Of a stretch of 64,000 nucleotides of DNA, positions 43,816 through 52,621 are shown piece after piece; position 1 is the first letter of the stretch; every line of letters starts with the position of its first letter. This DNA is from Kribbella steppae (GTDB lineage Bacteria; Actinomycetota; Actinomycetes; Propionibacteriales; Kribbellaceae). The position numbers were made by a program, and so were the translations under genes. Where the stretch lies: contig NZ_SLWN01000001.1 of the NCBI RefSeq assembly GCF_004342025.1, forward strand, positions 62,001 through 126,000. Reading direction: 5' to 3'. Below the pieces are notes generated by a model that was given only the letters and a program-made list of their open reading frames with translations, did not search any database and was not told where the DNA came from.

Positions 43816-44559
43816 ATGCGGCGGATCACCGACGAGCAGCGCGCGCAGTTCCGGGAGCAGGGGTACGTCGTTGTCCCCGGCGTACTGACGGACGCGCAGC
43901 TTGCGGCCGCTCGTCGTACCGTCGCGGCGATGCTCGAGGAGGAGCCGCCGACGGATGTGGGTTTTCACTTCCTCTGGCCCAGGTTCAACGGTGGGCACGA
44001 GTTGCTCGATCTCTATCGCGAGGTTGGGCTGGGTGAGCTTGCGGGACAACTGATCCGTCCTGATCTGTCCATCGAGGAGCCAGACTTCGCGCAGGTCGCC
44101 ACGACGATTCCGCCCTGGCCGCACCGCCCAGGCGGCCCGCACGTCGACGGGCTGACGCCTCTCGCAGCGGACGGCGTGCCAGGCACCTTCACGATGCTGG
44201 CCGGGCTCTGGCTCACCGACCACGAACAGCTCGACCGCGGCAATCTCTACGTCTGGCCTGGGACGCACCTCGGCCTCGGCGCCTACCTCGCCGAACACGG
44301 CGCCGACGCCCTCACCGACCTTGACGCGATGAATCCAGGCCCTTACCCGAAGATCGACCTCGGCTCCCCGCTCCAGGTGTCCGGCCCGGCCGGAGGTGTT
44401 CTCTTCGCGCACTATCTTCTCGGCCACAACATCGGTGGACACTCCGGCACCGCCGACGACGACCGCCGCGAAACCATCTACTACCGCCTGCACGCCAACG
44501 GCCACCGAGGCCGCTGGCGTGAGGTGGTGACTAGTCCGCTTCTGGAGTTCAGGAGCTGA
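43816..44559 (+). CDS. Phytanoyl-CoA dioxygenase (PhyH) family protein
   Basis: Predicted 247 aa. An iron(II)/2-oxoglutarate dioxygenase of the PhyH group: EQGYVVVPGVLTDAQL at the start, the HxD metal pair in GGPHVDGLTP, distal histidine in LLGHNIGGHSG, and the 2-oxoglutarate arginine in RRETIYYRLH. It hydroxylates small substrates, not predictable here. The ATG at 43816 lacks an obvious ribosome binding site. Its end overlaps a broken monooxygenase gene on the other strand. Confidence 0.85.
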   Translation: MRRITDEQRAQFREQGYVVVPGVLTDAQLAAARRTVAAMLEEEPPTDVGFHFLWPRFNGGHELLDLYREVGLGELAGQLIRPDLSIEEPDFAQVATTIPPWPHRPGGPHVDGLTPLAADGVPGTFTMLAGLWLTDHEQLDRGNLYVWPGTHLGLGAYLAEHGADALTDLDAMNPGPYPKIDLGSPLQVSGPAGGVLFAHYLLGHNIGGHSGTADDDRRETIYYRLHANGHRGRWREVVTSPLLEFRS

Positions 44560-44905
44560 AGGCCGGGCTTTGCTCGTCGATGACGAAGGCGTTCGGGACG
44601 GTGGCCGGGCGGCGCCGGCGGCCCAGGAGCATGCGGGGCATGAGGCGTGGTGAGAAGAGAGCCTGGGGTTCGTCGACCATGTTGAGTACGCGAAGGAACG
44701 CGGCGCTCACGATCGGGTCGTCGGAAACGGCTGCGAGGACGCGGTCCAGGTACTTGTTGACGAGCTTGTCCATCCGGGTCTGGCTCGCACCGATGGTCGT
44801 CGGGTACCGCAGGTCCGAACCGGTGGACAGCATCCACGGCCCCTTGACCCGCGCGGCGATGGCACGCTGCGCTCCCTGAAGCGCCCGGGACAGGTCGGCC
44901 TGGGA
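44549..44905 (-). pseudogene. C-terminal fragment of an FAD-dependent monooxygenase
   Basis: About 118 codons remain: LSRALQGAQRAIAARVKGPW, STGSDLRYPTTIGA, VNKYLDRVLAAVSDDPIVSA, FLRVLNMVDEPQALFSPRLM. This is the usual tail of actinobacterial 2-polyprenyl-6-methoxyphenol hydroxylase-like flavoproteins. The FAD-binding N-terminus (GxGxxG, GD motif) is missing: upstream sequence in this frame is nonsense and the next gene's end lies 53 bp away. No start codon with a ribosome binding site is seen. I call it a decayed gene. Confidence 0.65.
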
Positions 44906-44958
44906 GCGTCGGCACGAACCCGCCTGGCCGGTCCTGGTCAACGAGGTCAACCGCTTCC

Positions 44959-45882
44959 TCAGCGAGTCCCTGGCCTGATCCCGTTCAGGGTCACCACACC
45001 GACGACGGCCAGGATGGCGATACCGACCAGGGCAAGCACGGAGGTGAGTGGGCTGAGGTCGAGTGGGCCGCGGCCGTCGTACGTCTGCACGAGCGTTGAA
45101 GCGATCAGTACGGCGTACCCGACTGCACCGAGGGCGACGATCTTGACGCGGCGGCGCTCGGTGGACCTGGCGACCAGCAGCAGGATCGCCAACGCGGGCA
45201 GGACCTGGACGGCGTGCAACGTGACGGCATGCGGCACCTTCAGGGCGCCGGCTGCGCCGAACGTGTTGCCGCCCTCGGCGATCATCTGCGCACCCACCGC
45301 CTGACTGACCAGCATCAGCAGCAGCCCCAGGCGAATCGCCAAGGCGAGTGACGGCGGCGCGTCCATCCGGAAGAACGACCGGACGGTCACGTAGACCGTC
45401 AGGACCGCCAGCAACATCACCAGCATGCCCATGAACGAGAAGACCGATGAGTCGAACTGCGTCGTCTCGTTGAAGTGGGAGGCGACGCCGCGCCAGGTCT
45501 GCATCGAGATCAGGAACACCTCGGCCAGCGACGCCACGGCGAACAGTCCGACGACGATCCAGCCGGTCAGTCGCCTGGCCCGCAGGAAGGGCATCAGCCA
45601 GGCGATCGTCACCAGGGTGATGCCGAACGACAGACCGAACACGATCGGCTTGCGCCACGACAGCGGTCCTCCCCACGGTCCGCCGTCGACCAGATAGACG
45701 ACCAGGTGGAAGAGTCCGCTGAGCGCCAGCAGCGCCCCGCAGACGTAAGCGAAACGCTGGTACGACGCGGTCGGCGTGAACCTGGCCACCTCCGCCACCG
45801 CGGCCGGCAGGCTCTTTCCTGATTCGCTGGTTGCCTGGACGGCCTCTTCGCCGGGCTCGTTCTGAATGATGCGTGTCTTCAT
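44959..45882 (-). CDS. Polytopic membrane protein of unknown function
   Basis: Predicted 307 aa with about eight membrane segments. A 38-residue cytoplasmic head precedes FAYVCGALLALSGLFHLVVY; then GPLSWRKPIVFGLSFGITLV, and further segments to ALVGIAILAVVGVVTLNGIR. Conserved-looking loops include FLISMQTWRGVASHFNETT, which recurs in a family of uncharacterised actinobacterial membrane proteins. ATG 45882 follows GAGGGGGGCAGCG. It is divergent from the two-component system, which may control it. Confidence 0.72.
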   Translation of the reverse strand: MKTRIIQNEPGEEAVQATSESGKSLPAAVAEVARFTPTASYQRFAYVCGALLALSGLFHLVVYLVDGGPWGGPLSWRKPIVFGLSFGITLVTIAWLMPFLRARRLTGWIVVGLFAVASLAEVFLISMQTWRGVASHFNETTQFDSSVFSFMGMLVMLLAVLTVYVTVRSFFRMDAPPSLALAIRLGLLLMLVSQAVGAQMIAEGGNTFGAAGALKVPHAVTLHAVQVLPALAILLLVARSTERRRVKIVALGAVGYAVLIASTLVQTYDGRGPLDLSPLTSVLALVGIAILAVVGVVTLNGIRPGTR

Positions 45883-46003
45883 CGCTGCCCCCCTCGGACA
45901 CCTTCAACGCTGGCAGCCGGGGAGGTGGACGGTAAGGCGGCTGACTGGCCGTTCAGGGGTTCGGTTTTCTGGTCGGCGCGCGTAGCTTGAGCAAGGGGGC
46001 TCG

Positions 46004-47698
46004 ATGGCGACAAGACCCGCGCTGGTGCTGACGACCGCCGCTCTGCTGGTCGGAGTCGGTACGGCGGTCGCGCTCGCCGCGGCCGGTGACGTCGACCCGG
46101 TCCACGCGTTTCTGATCCTGTGGATCGCGACGTCGTACGCCTGTGGCGGACTCATCGCCTGGGCCCGTCGTCCGGCGAATCGGTTCGGGCCGCTGATGAT
46201 CGCGACCGGCTTCGCGACCCTGGCGACTGCACTGAACTGGGCGGATGCCGCACTCCCCCACACCATCGGGCAGGCCCTGGACCTGGTGCCGCTGGTCATG
46301 GTCGTGCACGTCAGCCTGGCGTTTCCGGGCGGTCACCTGCGGCACGGGTACGAGCGGGTGCTGATCGGAACCGGGTACGCCTTCGCGCTTGGCGTCCAGC
46401 TGGTGGTGATGATGCTCGGTGGTCCGGGCGGCAGTCATTTGTTGACAATCGCCGACGTACCGGAGGTGGCCGACCCGCTGCACATGATCGAGCTGCTCGT
46501 GATCAGCGGCGTTGCACTCACCGGTGCCGGGTTGCTCGTCGCGCGGCGACGGACGGACGGCCGGCCGCTGCGCCGATCGCTCGCTCTACTCATCGACGCC
46601 CTCGTTCTCGGCCTGCTGATGATCGCGGTCCTGCTCATCGTCGGTGTGTTCGAAGGCCCGGGTTTCCCGGCGATCCGGGACGTCAGCCTCGCCTTGATCG
46701 GTCTTGCGCCGATCGCGTATCTCGGTGGTCTGCTGCGGGCCCGGCTCGCCCGTACGGCGGTCGGCGACCTGGTGCTCGCCTTGCGCGGCGATCCGATCGA
46801 CTTGCGCGCTCCGTTGGCGCAAGCGTTGCGGGATCCGTCGGTGGACCTGGTCTATTGGCTGCCGCAGTTCGGCTGCTGGGCGGACCAGGACGGTCGGCCG
46901 GTAGAGCTGCCTGCGGATCCGGTTCGGGTGACGATGATCGATCAGGACGGGAAGCGGGTCGCGGCACTCCTGCACGACCCGGCTCTGCACGAGGAGCCTG
47001 ATCTGCTCGACGCGGTCAGCGCCGCCGCGTCGATCGCCCTCGAGACCGGTCGGCTACAGGCAGAGTTGCGGGCGAATGTCATCGAACTGCGCGGTTCCCG
47101 GGCCCGGGTGCTCGAGGCCGGCCACCAGGAGCGCCGGCGGCTGGAGCGGGACCTGCACGACGGAGCCCAGCAGCGACTCGTCTCGCTCTCGCTCGATCTC
47201 GGCGTACTCGAGACCAGGCTGGGTTCGGACCCGGAGGCGAAGGCTCTGCTGATCGAGGCGCGTAGGGAGATCTCGACCTCACTCGATGAGCTCCGCGACA
47301 TCGCGCGCGGCCTCTATCCGGCTGTTCTCACCGCGCACGGGCTCGCGGTCGCCTTGGAATCCGTGGTTGCTCGCGCGCCGGTGCCGGTCACCTTGACGGT
47401 CGCGCTGGACGACCGCCTGGCCGAAGCGGTCGAGGTCGCGGCGTACTACGTGGTGAGCGAGAGCCTGACCAACATCGGCAAGCACGCCCACGCACGCACG
47501 GCCGGCGTGGACGTGCGCCGGGTCGACGGTCTGCTCGTAGTCGAGGTCGTCGACGACGGTATCGGCGGCGCCGACACCGAGAAGGGCACCGGACTCCGCG
47601 GCTTGGCCGACCGGGTCGAGTCACTCGGCGGGCGGTTGCGGATCTGGACCCCACGCGGTGGCGGCACTCGACTGAGGGCGGAACTGCCGTGCGAGTAG
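46004..47698 (+). CDS. NarL-type sensor histidine kinase
   Basis: Predicted 564 aa. Seven to eight membrane segments fill residues 1 to about 250, then a linker or GAF-like part (about 260-350), HisKA_3 with the phospho-histidine near residue 385 in ERDLHDGAQQRLVSLSLD, and the HATPase (VAAYYVVSESLTNIGKHAHA, VEVVDDGIGGA, GTGLRGLADRV). It senses an unknown signal in the membrane. It overlaps the response regulator gene by 10 bp. The first gene to the left is divergent, with a 121-bp shared promoter region. Confidence 0.92.
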   Translation: MATRPALVLTTAALLVGVGTAVALAAAGDVDPVHAFLILWIATSYACGGLIAWARRPANRFGPLMIATGFATLATALNWADAALPHTIGQALDLVPLVMVVHVSLAFPGGHLRHGYERVLIGTGYAFALGVQLVVMMLGGPGGSHLLTIADVPEVADPLHMIELLVISGVALTGAGLLVARRRTDGRPLRRSLALLIDALVLGLLMIAVLLIVGVFEGPGFPAIRDVSLALIGLAPIAYLGGLLRARLARTAVGDLVLALRGDPIDLRAPLAQALRDPSVDLVYWLPQFGCWADQDGRPVELPADPVRVTMIDQDGKRVAALLHDPALHEEPDLLDAVSAAASIALETGRLQAELRANVIELRGSRARVLEAGHQERRRLERDLHDGAQQRLVSLSLDLGVLETRLGSDPEAKALLIEARREISTSLDELRDIARGLYPAVLTAHGLAVALESVVARAPVPVTLTVALDDRLAEAVEVAAYYVVSESLTNIGKHAHARTAGVDVRRVDGLLVVEVVDDGIGGADTEKGTGLRGLADRVESLGGRLRIWTPRGGGTRLRAELPCE

Positions 47699-48333
47699 CG
47701 ATCACCGAAGACAGCGTGCTGCTGCGCGAAGGTCTCGCCCGTTTGCTCAGCGAGGCCGGGTTCGACGTCGTGGCCAGCTGTGGCGACGCAGACGAACTTC
47801 GCGCGGTGCTCAAAGTTCAATTGCCCGATGTTGCGATTGTCGACATTCGACTGCCGCCGACTCACACCGATGAGGGTCTCCAGGCAGCGGTCGAGATCCG
47901 GGCCGAGCACCCCGAGGTCGCCGTACTCGTGCTGTCCCAGTACGTCGAACCAGCCCTCGCGATGAAGCTGCTCGCCAACTCGGCCGATGGCGTTGGCTAT
48001 CTGCTGAAGGACCGGATCAGCGACGTCCCCGATTTCCTGGCCTCGGTACGACGGGTGGCCGCGGGCGGATCGGCGATCGACCCGACCATCGTCTCCACGC
48101 TGTTGTCACGGCGTCGTACCGACGATCCGCTGGACCAACTGACTCCGCGCGAACGCGAGGTCCTCCGGCTGATGGCCGCCGGCAACTCCAACCAGGGCAT
48201 CGCCGATCAACTGGTCATCACGGTCCGCGCGGTGGAGAAGTACGTCTCCAGCATCTTCGCCAAACTCGGCCTCCCCTCCACGGGAAGCGAATCCCGCCGC
48301 GTGTTGGCCGTCCTCCTCTTCCTCCGCAGCTGA
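47689..48333 (+). CDS. LuxR/NarL-family response regulator
   Basis: Predicted 214 aa. Receiver domain (1-120) with acidic pocket ITEDSV, phospho-aspartate D52 in AIVDIRLPP and the lysine in YLLKDRI. The C-terminal LuxR helix-turn-helix (about 150-205) reads LTPREREVLRLMAAGNSNQG, then VRAVEKYVSSIFAKLGL. GTG 47689 overlaps the kinase. It is the partner of that kinase and probably regulates its own or the divergent membrane-protein gene. Confidence 0.94.
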   Translation: MRVAITEDSVLLREGLARLLSEAGFDVVASCGDADELRAVLKVQLPDVAIVDIRLPPTHTDEGLQAAVEIRAEHPEVAVLVLSQYVEPALAMKLLANSADGVGYLLKDRISDVPDFLASVRRVAAGGSAIDPTIVSTLLSRRRTDDPLDQLTPREREVLRLMAAGNSNQGIADQLVITVRAVEKYVSSIFAKLGLPSTGSESRRVLAVLLFLRS

Positions 48334-48370
48334 CGCCGCCGTTGCGCCGCTGCCCTGGCCCGTTGCGCCG

Positions 48371-48463
48371 CTAACCCAACTCGGCGCAGATGTCGTGCCC
48401 GATAGTCCCGCTCATGGAGTCGATCGTGTTCTCCGGAGTGAAGACCCAGCGGCCGCGCGTCAT
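48371..48463 (-). CDS. Doubtful 30-codon ORF
   Basis: Reads MTRGRWVFTPENTIDSMSGT then IGHDICAELG and TAG, 36 bp past the fadD stop and in the same frame. The composition is protein-like rather than low-complexity, which is why it is listed, but there is no ribosome binding site and no known family. It may be the tail of a vanished gene. Confidence 0.2.
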   Translation of the reverse strand: MTRGRWVFTPENTIDSMSGTIGHDICAELG

Positions 48464-48499
48464 TGGGTTCGATGCGGTGAGTGGTGGGGCCGCGGTCGG

Positions 48500-50287
48500 T
48501 TACTTCGCGTAGAGGGCGTCGATGTCGGACTGGTGGTTGCGGGTGACGATGTGGCGGCGGAGGGAGAGTTTGAGGGAGAGCTCGTCGGACTCCTGGGTCC
48601 AGTCGTTGGGGAGGATGGTGAACTTCTTGATCCCCTCGGCCTTGGAGACGGCGTCATTGGCCTCGTCGACGGCCGTCTGGACCTCGGCGATCAGGTCGGC
48701 GTCGTCCACCAGGGACGGTACGTCGGTGGGCTTGCCGCGCTCGGTGGCCCAGCCGACGATCGTCTCGGGGTCGATGGTGACGAGGGCGGCGATGAACGGC
48801 TTGCCGTCGCCGACGACCATGCACTGACTGACCAGCGGGTGCAGGCGGATCCGGTCCTCCAGGACGGCGGGCGCGACGTTCTTGCCGGCAGCGGTGACCA
48901 GGATCTCCTTCTTCCGCCCGGTGATCCGGATGAACCCGTCGACGTCGAACTCGCCCAGGTCGCCGGTGTGGAACCAGCCGTCGGCATCGATCGCCGCAGC
49001 CGTCGCGTCGTCGTTCTTCCAGTAGCCCTGCATCACCTGGCCGCCCTTGAAGAGCAGCTCACCGTCGTCCGCGACACCGACCGTCACACCAGGAAGCGGC
49101 CGGCCCACGGTGCCGATGCGGATGTCGTCGGGCAGGTTCACCGCGACCGCGGCGGTGGTCTCGGTCAGGCCGTAGCCCTCCAGCACCGGTACGCCGATGC
49201 CGCGGAAGAAGTGGCCGAGCCGGTCACCGAGTGGCGCGCCGCCGGACACGGCGTACTGGACCTGGCCGCCGAGGACGGCGCGCAGCTTGCCGTACACCAG
49301 CCGGTCGAACAGCGCGTGCTTGGCCTTCAGTCCGAACGACGCGCCGCCCTTGTCCTGCGCCTGCGAGTGCGCGATCGCGGTCTCCGCTGCGGCGTCGAAG
49401 ATCTTGCCCTTGCCGTCCGCGTGCGCCTTCTGGCTGGCCGAGTTGAACACCTTCTCGAACACCCGCGGCACGCTCAGGATGAAGGTCGGCTTGAACGAAC
49501 CGAGGTCGTCGACCAGGTTCTTCATGTCCGAGCTGTGGCCGACCTTGACCCGCATCATCACGCAGCCGACCTGGATGATCCGGGCGAACACGTGCGCCAG
49601 CGGCAGGAACAGCAGCGTGCTGGCGCCGTTGACGTCGAACAGGTCGTCCAGCACCTTCACCGCCGGGTCGAGCTCGGCGATGAAGTTGGCGTGGCTGATC
49701 TTGCAGCCCTTCGGCCGGCCCGTCGTACCGGAGGTGTAGATCAGCGTCGCGAGGTCGCCGGACTCGACCGCCGTACGGCGCTTGTCGAACTCGGCGTCGG
49801 AGATCTGCTGGCCGAGCACGGTCAGCTCCTCGACCGCGCCGGCCTCGATCTGCCAGACCTCCTGCAGCCCCGCCGCGTCAGCCCGGGCGGACTCGACCAC
49901 GGCGCCGTGCGCGGGGCTCTCGACCACGGCGGCGACCGCCTCGGAGTCGGTCAGGATCCACTGGATCTGGGATGCGGACGAGGTCTCGAAGATCGGCACG
50001 GTGACCGCGCCGATGCTCCAGATCGCGTAGTCGACCAAGGTCCACTCGTACCGCGTCGAGCTGAGCAGGGCGACCCGGTCGCCGTGCTTGACCCCGGCCG
50101 CGATCAGGCCCTTCGCGACGCCGGTGACCTGACGGGCGAACTCGGCAGCGCTCACGTCCAGCCAGCCGCCCTCGGCTCTGCGGCTGAACACGGCGGTGTC
50201 AGGATGAGAGGACGCGTTCGCCCAGACGGGGTCGCTCAGACTCCCGGTGGGCGCTTCGGTCACAGCAGGAACGGTGTACTCACGCAT
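48500..50287 (-). CDS. fadD: Long-chain fatty acid-CoA ligase (FadD15 type)
   Basis: Predicted 595 aa. Adenylate-forming enzyme that activates fatty acids to acyl-CoA. Motifs: ATP-binding LIYTSGTTGRPKG at about 181-193, GYGLTETTAAVAVN, GWFHTGDLGEFDVDGFI, and ITGRKKEILVTAAGKNVAP. The catalytic C-terminal lysine region is KLSLRRHIVTRNH. The neighbours (SRPBCC and ArsA-type ATPase, divergent) match the Rv2184c-Rv2187 group of M. tuberculosis. Start ATG 50287. Confidence 0.94.
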   Translation of the reverse strand: MREYTVPAVTEAPTGSLSDPVWANASSHPDTAVFSRRAEGGWLDVSAAEFARQVTGVAKGLIAAGVKHGDRVALLSSTRYEWTLVDYAIWSIGAVTVPIFETSSASQIQWILTDSEAVAAVVESPAHGAVVESARADAAGLQEVWQIEAGAVEELTVLGQQISDAEFDKRRTAVESGDLATLIYTSGTTGRPKGCKISHANFIAELDPAVKVLDDLFDVNGASTLLFLPLAHVFARIIQVGCVMMRVKVGHSSDMKNLVDDLGSFKPTFILSVPRVFEKVFNSASQKAHADGKGKIFDAAAETAIAHSQAQDKGGASFGLKAKHALFDRLVYGKLRAVLGGQVQYAVSGGAPLGDRLGHFFRGIGVPVLEGYGLTETTAAVAVNLPDDIRIGTVGRPLPGVTVGVADDGELLFKGGQVMQGYWKNDDATAAAIDADGWFHTGDLGEFDVDGFIRITGRKKEILVTAAGKNVAPAVLEDRIRLHPLVSQCMVVGDGKPFIAALVTIDPETIVGWATERGKPTDVPSLVDDADLIAEVQTAVDEANDAVSKAEGIKKFTILPNDWTQESDELSLKLSLRRHIVTRNHQSDIDALYAK

Positions 50288-50397
50288 CCGCGTCGTCTCC
50301 TCAGTCGGTCACGAATTGTCGACTCCGGCGCACGCTACAGTCACCTACCCACAAGTAGCCAGGTTCATGTGACTCAAGGAACAGGTGCCCTGTAGCA

Positions 50398-51300
50398 ATG
50401 CCCACGCTCGACATCAGTTGCGACGACCTGGTCGTTGCTGATCCAGCCTACGTCGCCGAGCGGCTCGGTTCGGACACCCTCTGGCGCGAGTGGTGGCCGG
50501 ACCTGACCCTCATCCCGTCCGAGCGGCGCGGCCTGGAGGGCGTCCGCTGGGCCGTCACCGGTGCGGCGATCGGTACGGCGGAATGGTGGCTGGAACCGGT
50601 CCGCGACGGGGTGGTGGTGCACTGGTATCTACGGGTCGATCCGGCGGAGCCGGTCCGCGGCCGGGCGCTGGCCAGGCTGCGGGAGAGGTACGTCGCGCAG
50701 TACCGGAAGCAGCTGTGGCGGTTCAAGGACGAGGCCGAGGCGGGCCGCGCCGCGGGCGAGCGCCGTACCGGATCCGAACCCACGATAGTCTCCGGGGAGG
50801 GAACCGCCCCGCAGCGGTCCCGGCAGAAGTCACAGCACGTCCCGGCCCGGCAGCAAAGAGGTGAATCGATGGCGGAACAGACCACCTCGAGCATCGTGGT
50901 GAACGCGACCCCGAAAGAAATCATGACCGTGATCGCGGACTTCGCGGCGTATCCGGAATGGGCCGACTCGATGCGGGAGACCGAGGTGCTGTCCACCGAC
51001 GAGGCGGGCCGGCCGAAGCAGGTCCGGTTCAAGGTCGATGCCGGGGCGATCTCGGACGAGTACACCCTGGACTACACCTGGTCCCGCAACGAGGTGACCT
51101 GGACGCTGGTGCAGGCCAAGATGGTGAAGGGGATGGACGGCGCCTATGTGTTGCGCGACCTGGGCGCGGAGGGGACCGAGGTGACGTACCGGCTGGCCGT
51201 GGACGTGGCGATCCCGATGATCGGGATGCTCAAGCGCAAAGCGGAGAAGGTCATCATCGACACGGCCCTGAAGGGGCTCAAGAAGCGCGTCGAGTCCTGA
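50398..51300 (+). CDS. Two SRPBCC domains in one open frame
   Basis: Predicted 300 aa if read through. Residues 1 to about 120 (LGSDTLWREWWPDLTLI, VRWAVTGAAIGTAEWWLEPV, VVVHWYLRVDP, ARLRERYVAQYRKQLWRFKD) form one SRPBCC/polyketide-cyclase-like domain; residues 158-300 form a second. The 35-residue joiner (RRTGSEPTIVSGEGTAPQRS and on) is unlike either and looks like intergenic DNA read as protein. In related genomes I know these as two genes. Either the first gene has lost its stop codon or this is a real fusion. ATG 50398 has no strong ribosome binding site. Confidence 0.6.
   Translation: MPTLDISCDDLVVADPAYVAERLGSDTLWREWWPDLTLIPSERRGLEGVRWAVTGAAIGTAEWWLEPVRDGVVVHWYLRVDPAEPVRGRALARLRERYVAQYRKQLWRFKDEAEAGRAAGERRTGSEPTIVSGEGTAPQRSRQKSQHVPARQQRGESMAEQTTSSIVVNATPKEIMTVIADFAAYPEWADSMRETEVLSTDEAGRPKQVRFKVDAGAISDEYTLDYTWSRNEVTWTLVQAKMVKGMDGAYVLRDLGAEGTEVTYRLAVDVAIPMIGMLKRKAEKVIIDTALKGLKKRVES
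50869..51300 (+). CDS. SRPBCC-family protein (Rv2185c-like), internal start
   Basis: Predicted 143 aa from ATG 50869, preceded by AAGAGGTG at 6 nt, and by a possible -10 element (GATAGT at 50784-50789) in the joiner. The sequence SIVVNATPKEIMTVIADFAA, YPEWADSM, YTLDYTWSRNEVTWTLV and PMIGMLKRKAEKVI is a complete SRPBCC domain of the mycobacterial TB16.3/Rv2185c type. This internal start probably yields the main product, whether or not the longer frame is also translated. The ArsA-type gene follows after 4 bp. Confidence 0.7.
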   Translation: MAEQTTSSIVVNATPKEIMTVIADFAAYPEWADSMRETEVLSTDEAGRPKQVRFKVDAGAISDEYTLDYTWSRNEVTWTLVQAKMVKGMDGAYVLRDLGAEGTEVTYRLAVDVAIPMIGMLKRKAEKVIIDTALKGLKKRVES

Positions 51301-51304
51301 TCCA

Positions 51305-52621
51305 GTGACTCGGGTTCTGCTCTACACAGGTAAGGGCGGCGTAGGCAAGACGACCTCCGCCGCGGGGACCGCCACGCTCGCCGCGTTGCGCGGGCTGCGC
51401 ACGCTGGTGCTGTCGACCGATGCCGCGCATTCGCTGTCGGACGCGTTCGACTCCGAGGTCGGCGGTGAGCCGACCGAGATCGACGATCTGCTGTTCGTTC
51501 AGCAGATCGACGCGCAGCGCCGGTTCGAGCGGTCCTGGGGTGACATCCAGGCGTATCTGCGGTCGGTGCTGCAGATGGTCGGGGTGGATCCGATCGAGGC
51601 CGAGGAACTGACCGTGCTGCCGGGTGCCGAGGAGGTGCTCGCGCTGCTCGAGGTGCGCGACCACGTCCGATCCGGGCGCTGGGACGTGATCGTGGTGGAC
51701 TGCGCGCCGACGGCGGAGACGCTGCGACTGCTCGCGCTGCCCGACGCGCTGAACTGGTACATGGACCGCATCTTCAACGCCGAACGCAAGGTGATGCGGA
51801 CCTTCAGGCCGTTCCTCAGCCATTCGACGGGCATCCCGATGCCTGACGACACAGTCTTCGACGCGCTGCGCCGGCTGCAGAGCGACCTGTCCGACATCCG
51901 CACCCTGCTGGCCGGGCCGGACGCCTCGGTGCGGCTGGTGCTGACGCCGGAGGCGGTGGTCGTGGCCGAGGCGCGACGGTCGCTGACCCGGCTCTCGCTG
52001 TACGGGTATCGCGTGGACGGCGTGGTGGCGAACCGGGTGTTCCCGGCTGCTGGTGCGGACACCTGGCGTCGTCAGTGGGTCGCTGCCCAGCGCGGGATCC
52101 TCGAAGAGGTCGCCGACTCGTTCCGGCCGCTGCCGATCTGGGAATCGCCGTACCGGGTCTGTGAGCCGGTCGGCGTCGAGGAGCTGGCCGCTTTCGCCGT
52201 CGAGATGTACGGCGGTGACGACCCGTTCGCCCGTGCGACGGACGAGACGTCGCTGTGGGTGGACCGGCACATCGACACCGACGGGCGCACGTACACGCTG
52301 ACCATGCCGTTGCCGTTGGCATCCGCGAGTGAGCTGGAGCTGGCGCGGCACGGGGACGAACTGATCATCACGGTTGGGTCCTACCGCCGCGTGCTGCCGT
52401 TGCCGGCCGCGCTGGCGCGCGGAGTCGTCGCGGGTGCGCGGCTGGACGACGGGCGACTGCAGGTGCGGTTCGCGCCGCGGGAGTCGGCTCGCCCGGTCAC
52501 ATCCGACCTACCCAGCGGGACTGGGCCGTTGGAGTCCGCGCAGGAGCTAGCGCAGGGGCTGACAGCTGAATACCACGCGCAGCGACTCGAGCGTGAAGCC
52601 GCCATCGGGGAGGGCCGTTGA
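51305..52621 (+). CDS. ArsA/Get3-family ATPase
   Basis: Predicted 438 aa. Deviant Walker A GKGGVGKTT at 9-17, LVLSTDAAHSLSDAFD (switch I), and IVVDCAPTAETLRLLALPD (switch II), as in ArsA and Get3. The C-terminal part (about 310-438) carries a small alpha-crystallin-like beta domain (TYTLTMPLPLASASELELAR). No arsenic genes are nearby; the conserved partnership with SRPBCC proteins suggests membrane or lipid-related protein handling. GTG 51305. It overlaps the next gene by 4 bp (TTGA). Confidence 0.9.
   Translation: MTRVLLYTGKGGVGKTTSAAGTATLAALRGLRTLVLSTDAAHSLSDAFDSEVGGEPTEIDDLLFVQQIDAQRRFERSWGDIQAYLRSVLQMVGVDPIEAEELTVLPGAEEVLALLEVRDHVRSGRWDVIVVDCAPTAETLRLLALPDALNWYMDRIFNAERKVMRTFRPFLSHSTGIPMPDDTVFDALRRLQSDLSDIRTLLAGPDASVRLVLTPEAVVVAEARRSLTRLSLYGYRVDGVVANRVFPAAGADTWRRQWVAAQRGILEEVADSFRPLPIWESPYRVCEPVGVEELAAFAVEMYGGDDPFARATDETSLWVDRHIDTDGRTYTLTMPLPLASASELELARHGDELIITVGSYRRVLPLPAALARGVVAGARLDDGRLQVRFAPRESARPVTSDLPSGTGPLESAQELAQGLTAEYHAQRLEREAAIGEGR

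Noticed and set aside
44891..44978. Plus-strand reading ending EVNRFLSESLA
   Set aside because: Looks faintly like a hydrolase tail but it is antisense to the genuine 3' end of the membrane-protein gene and has no upstream continuation.
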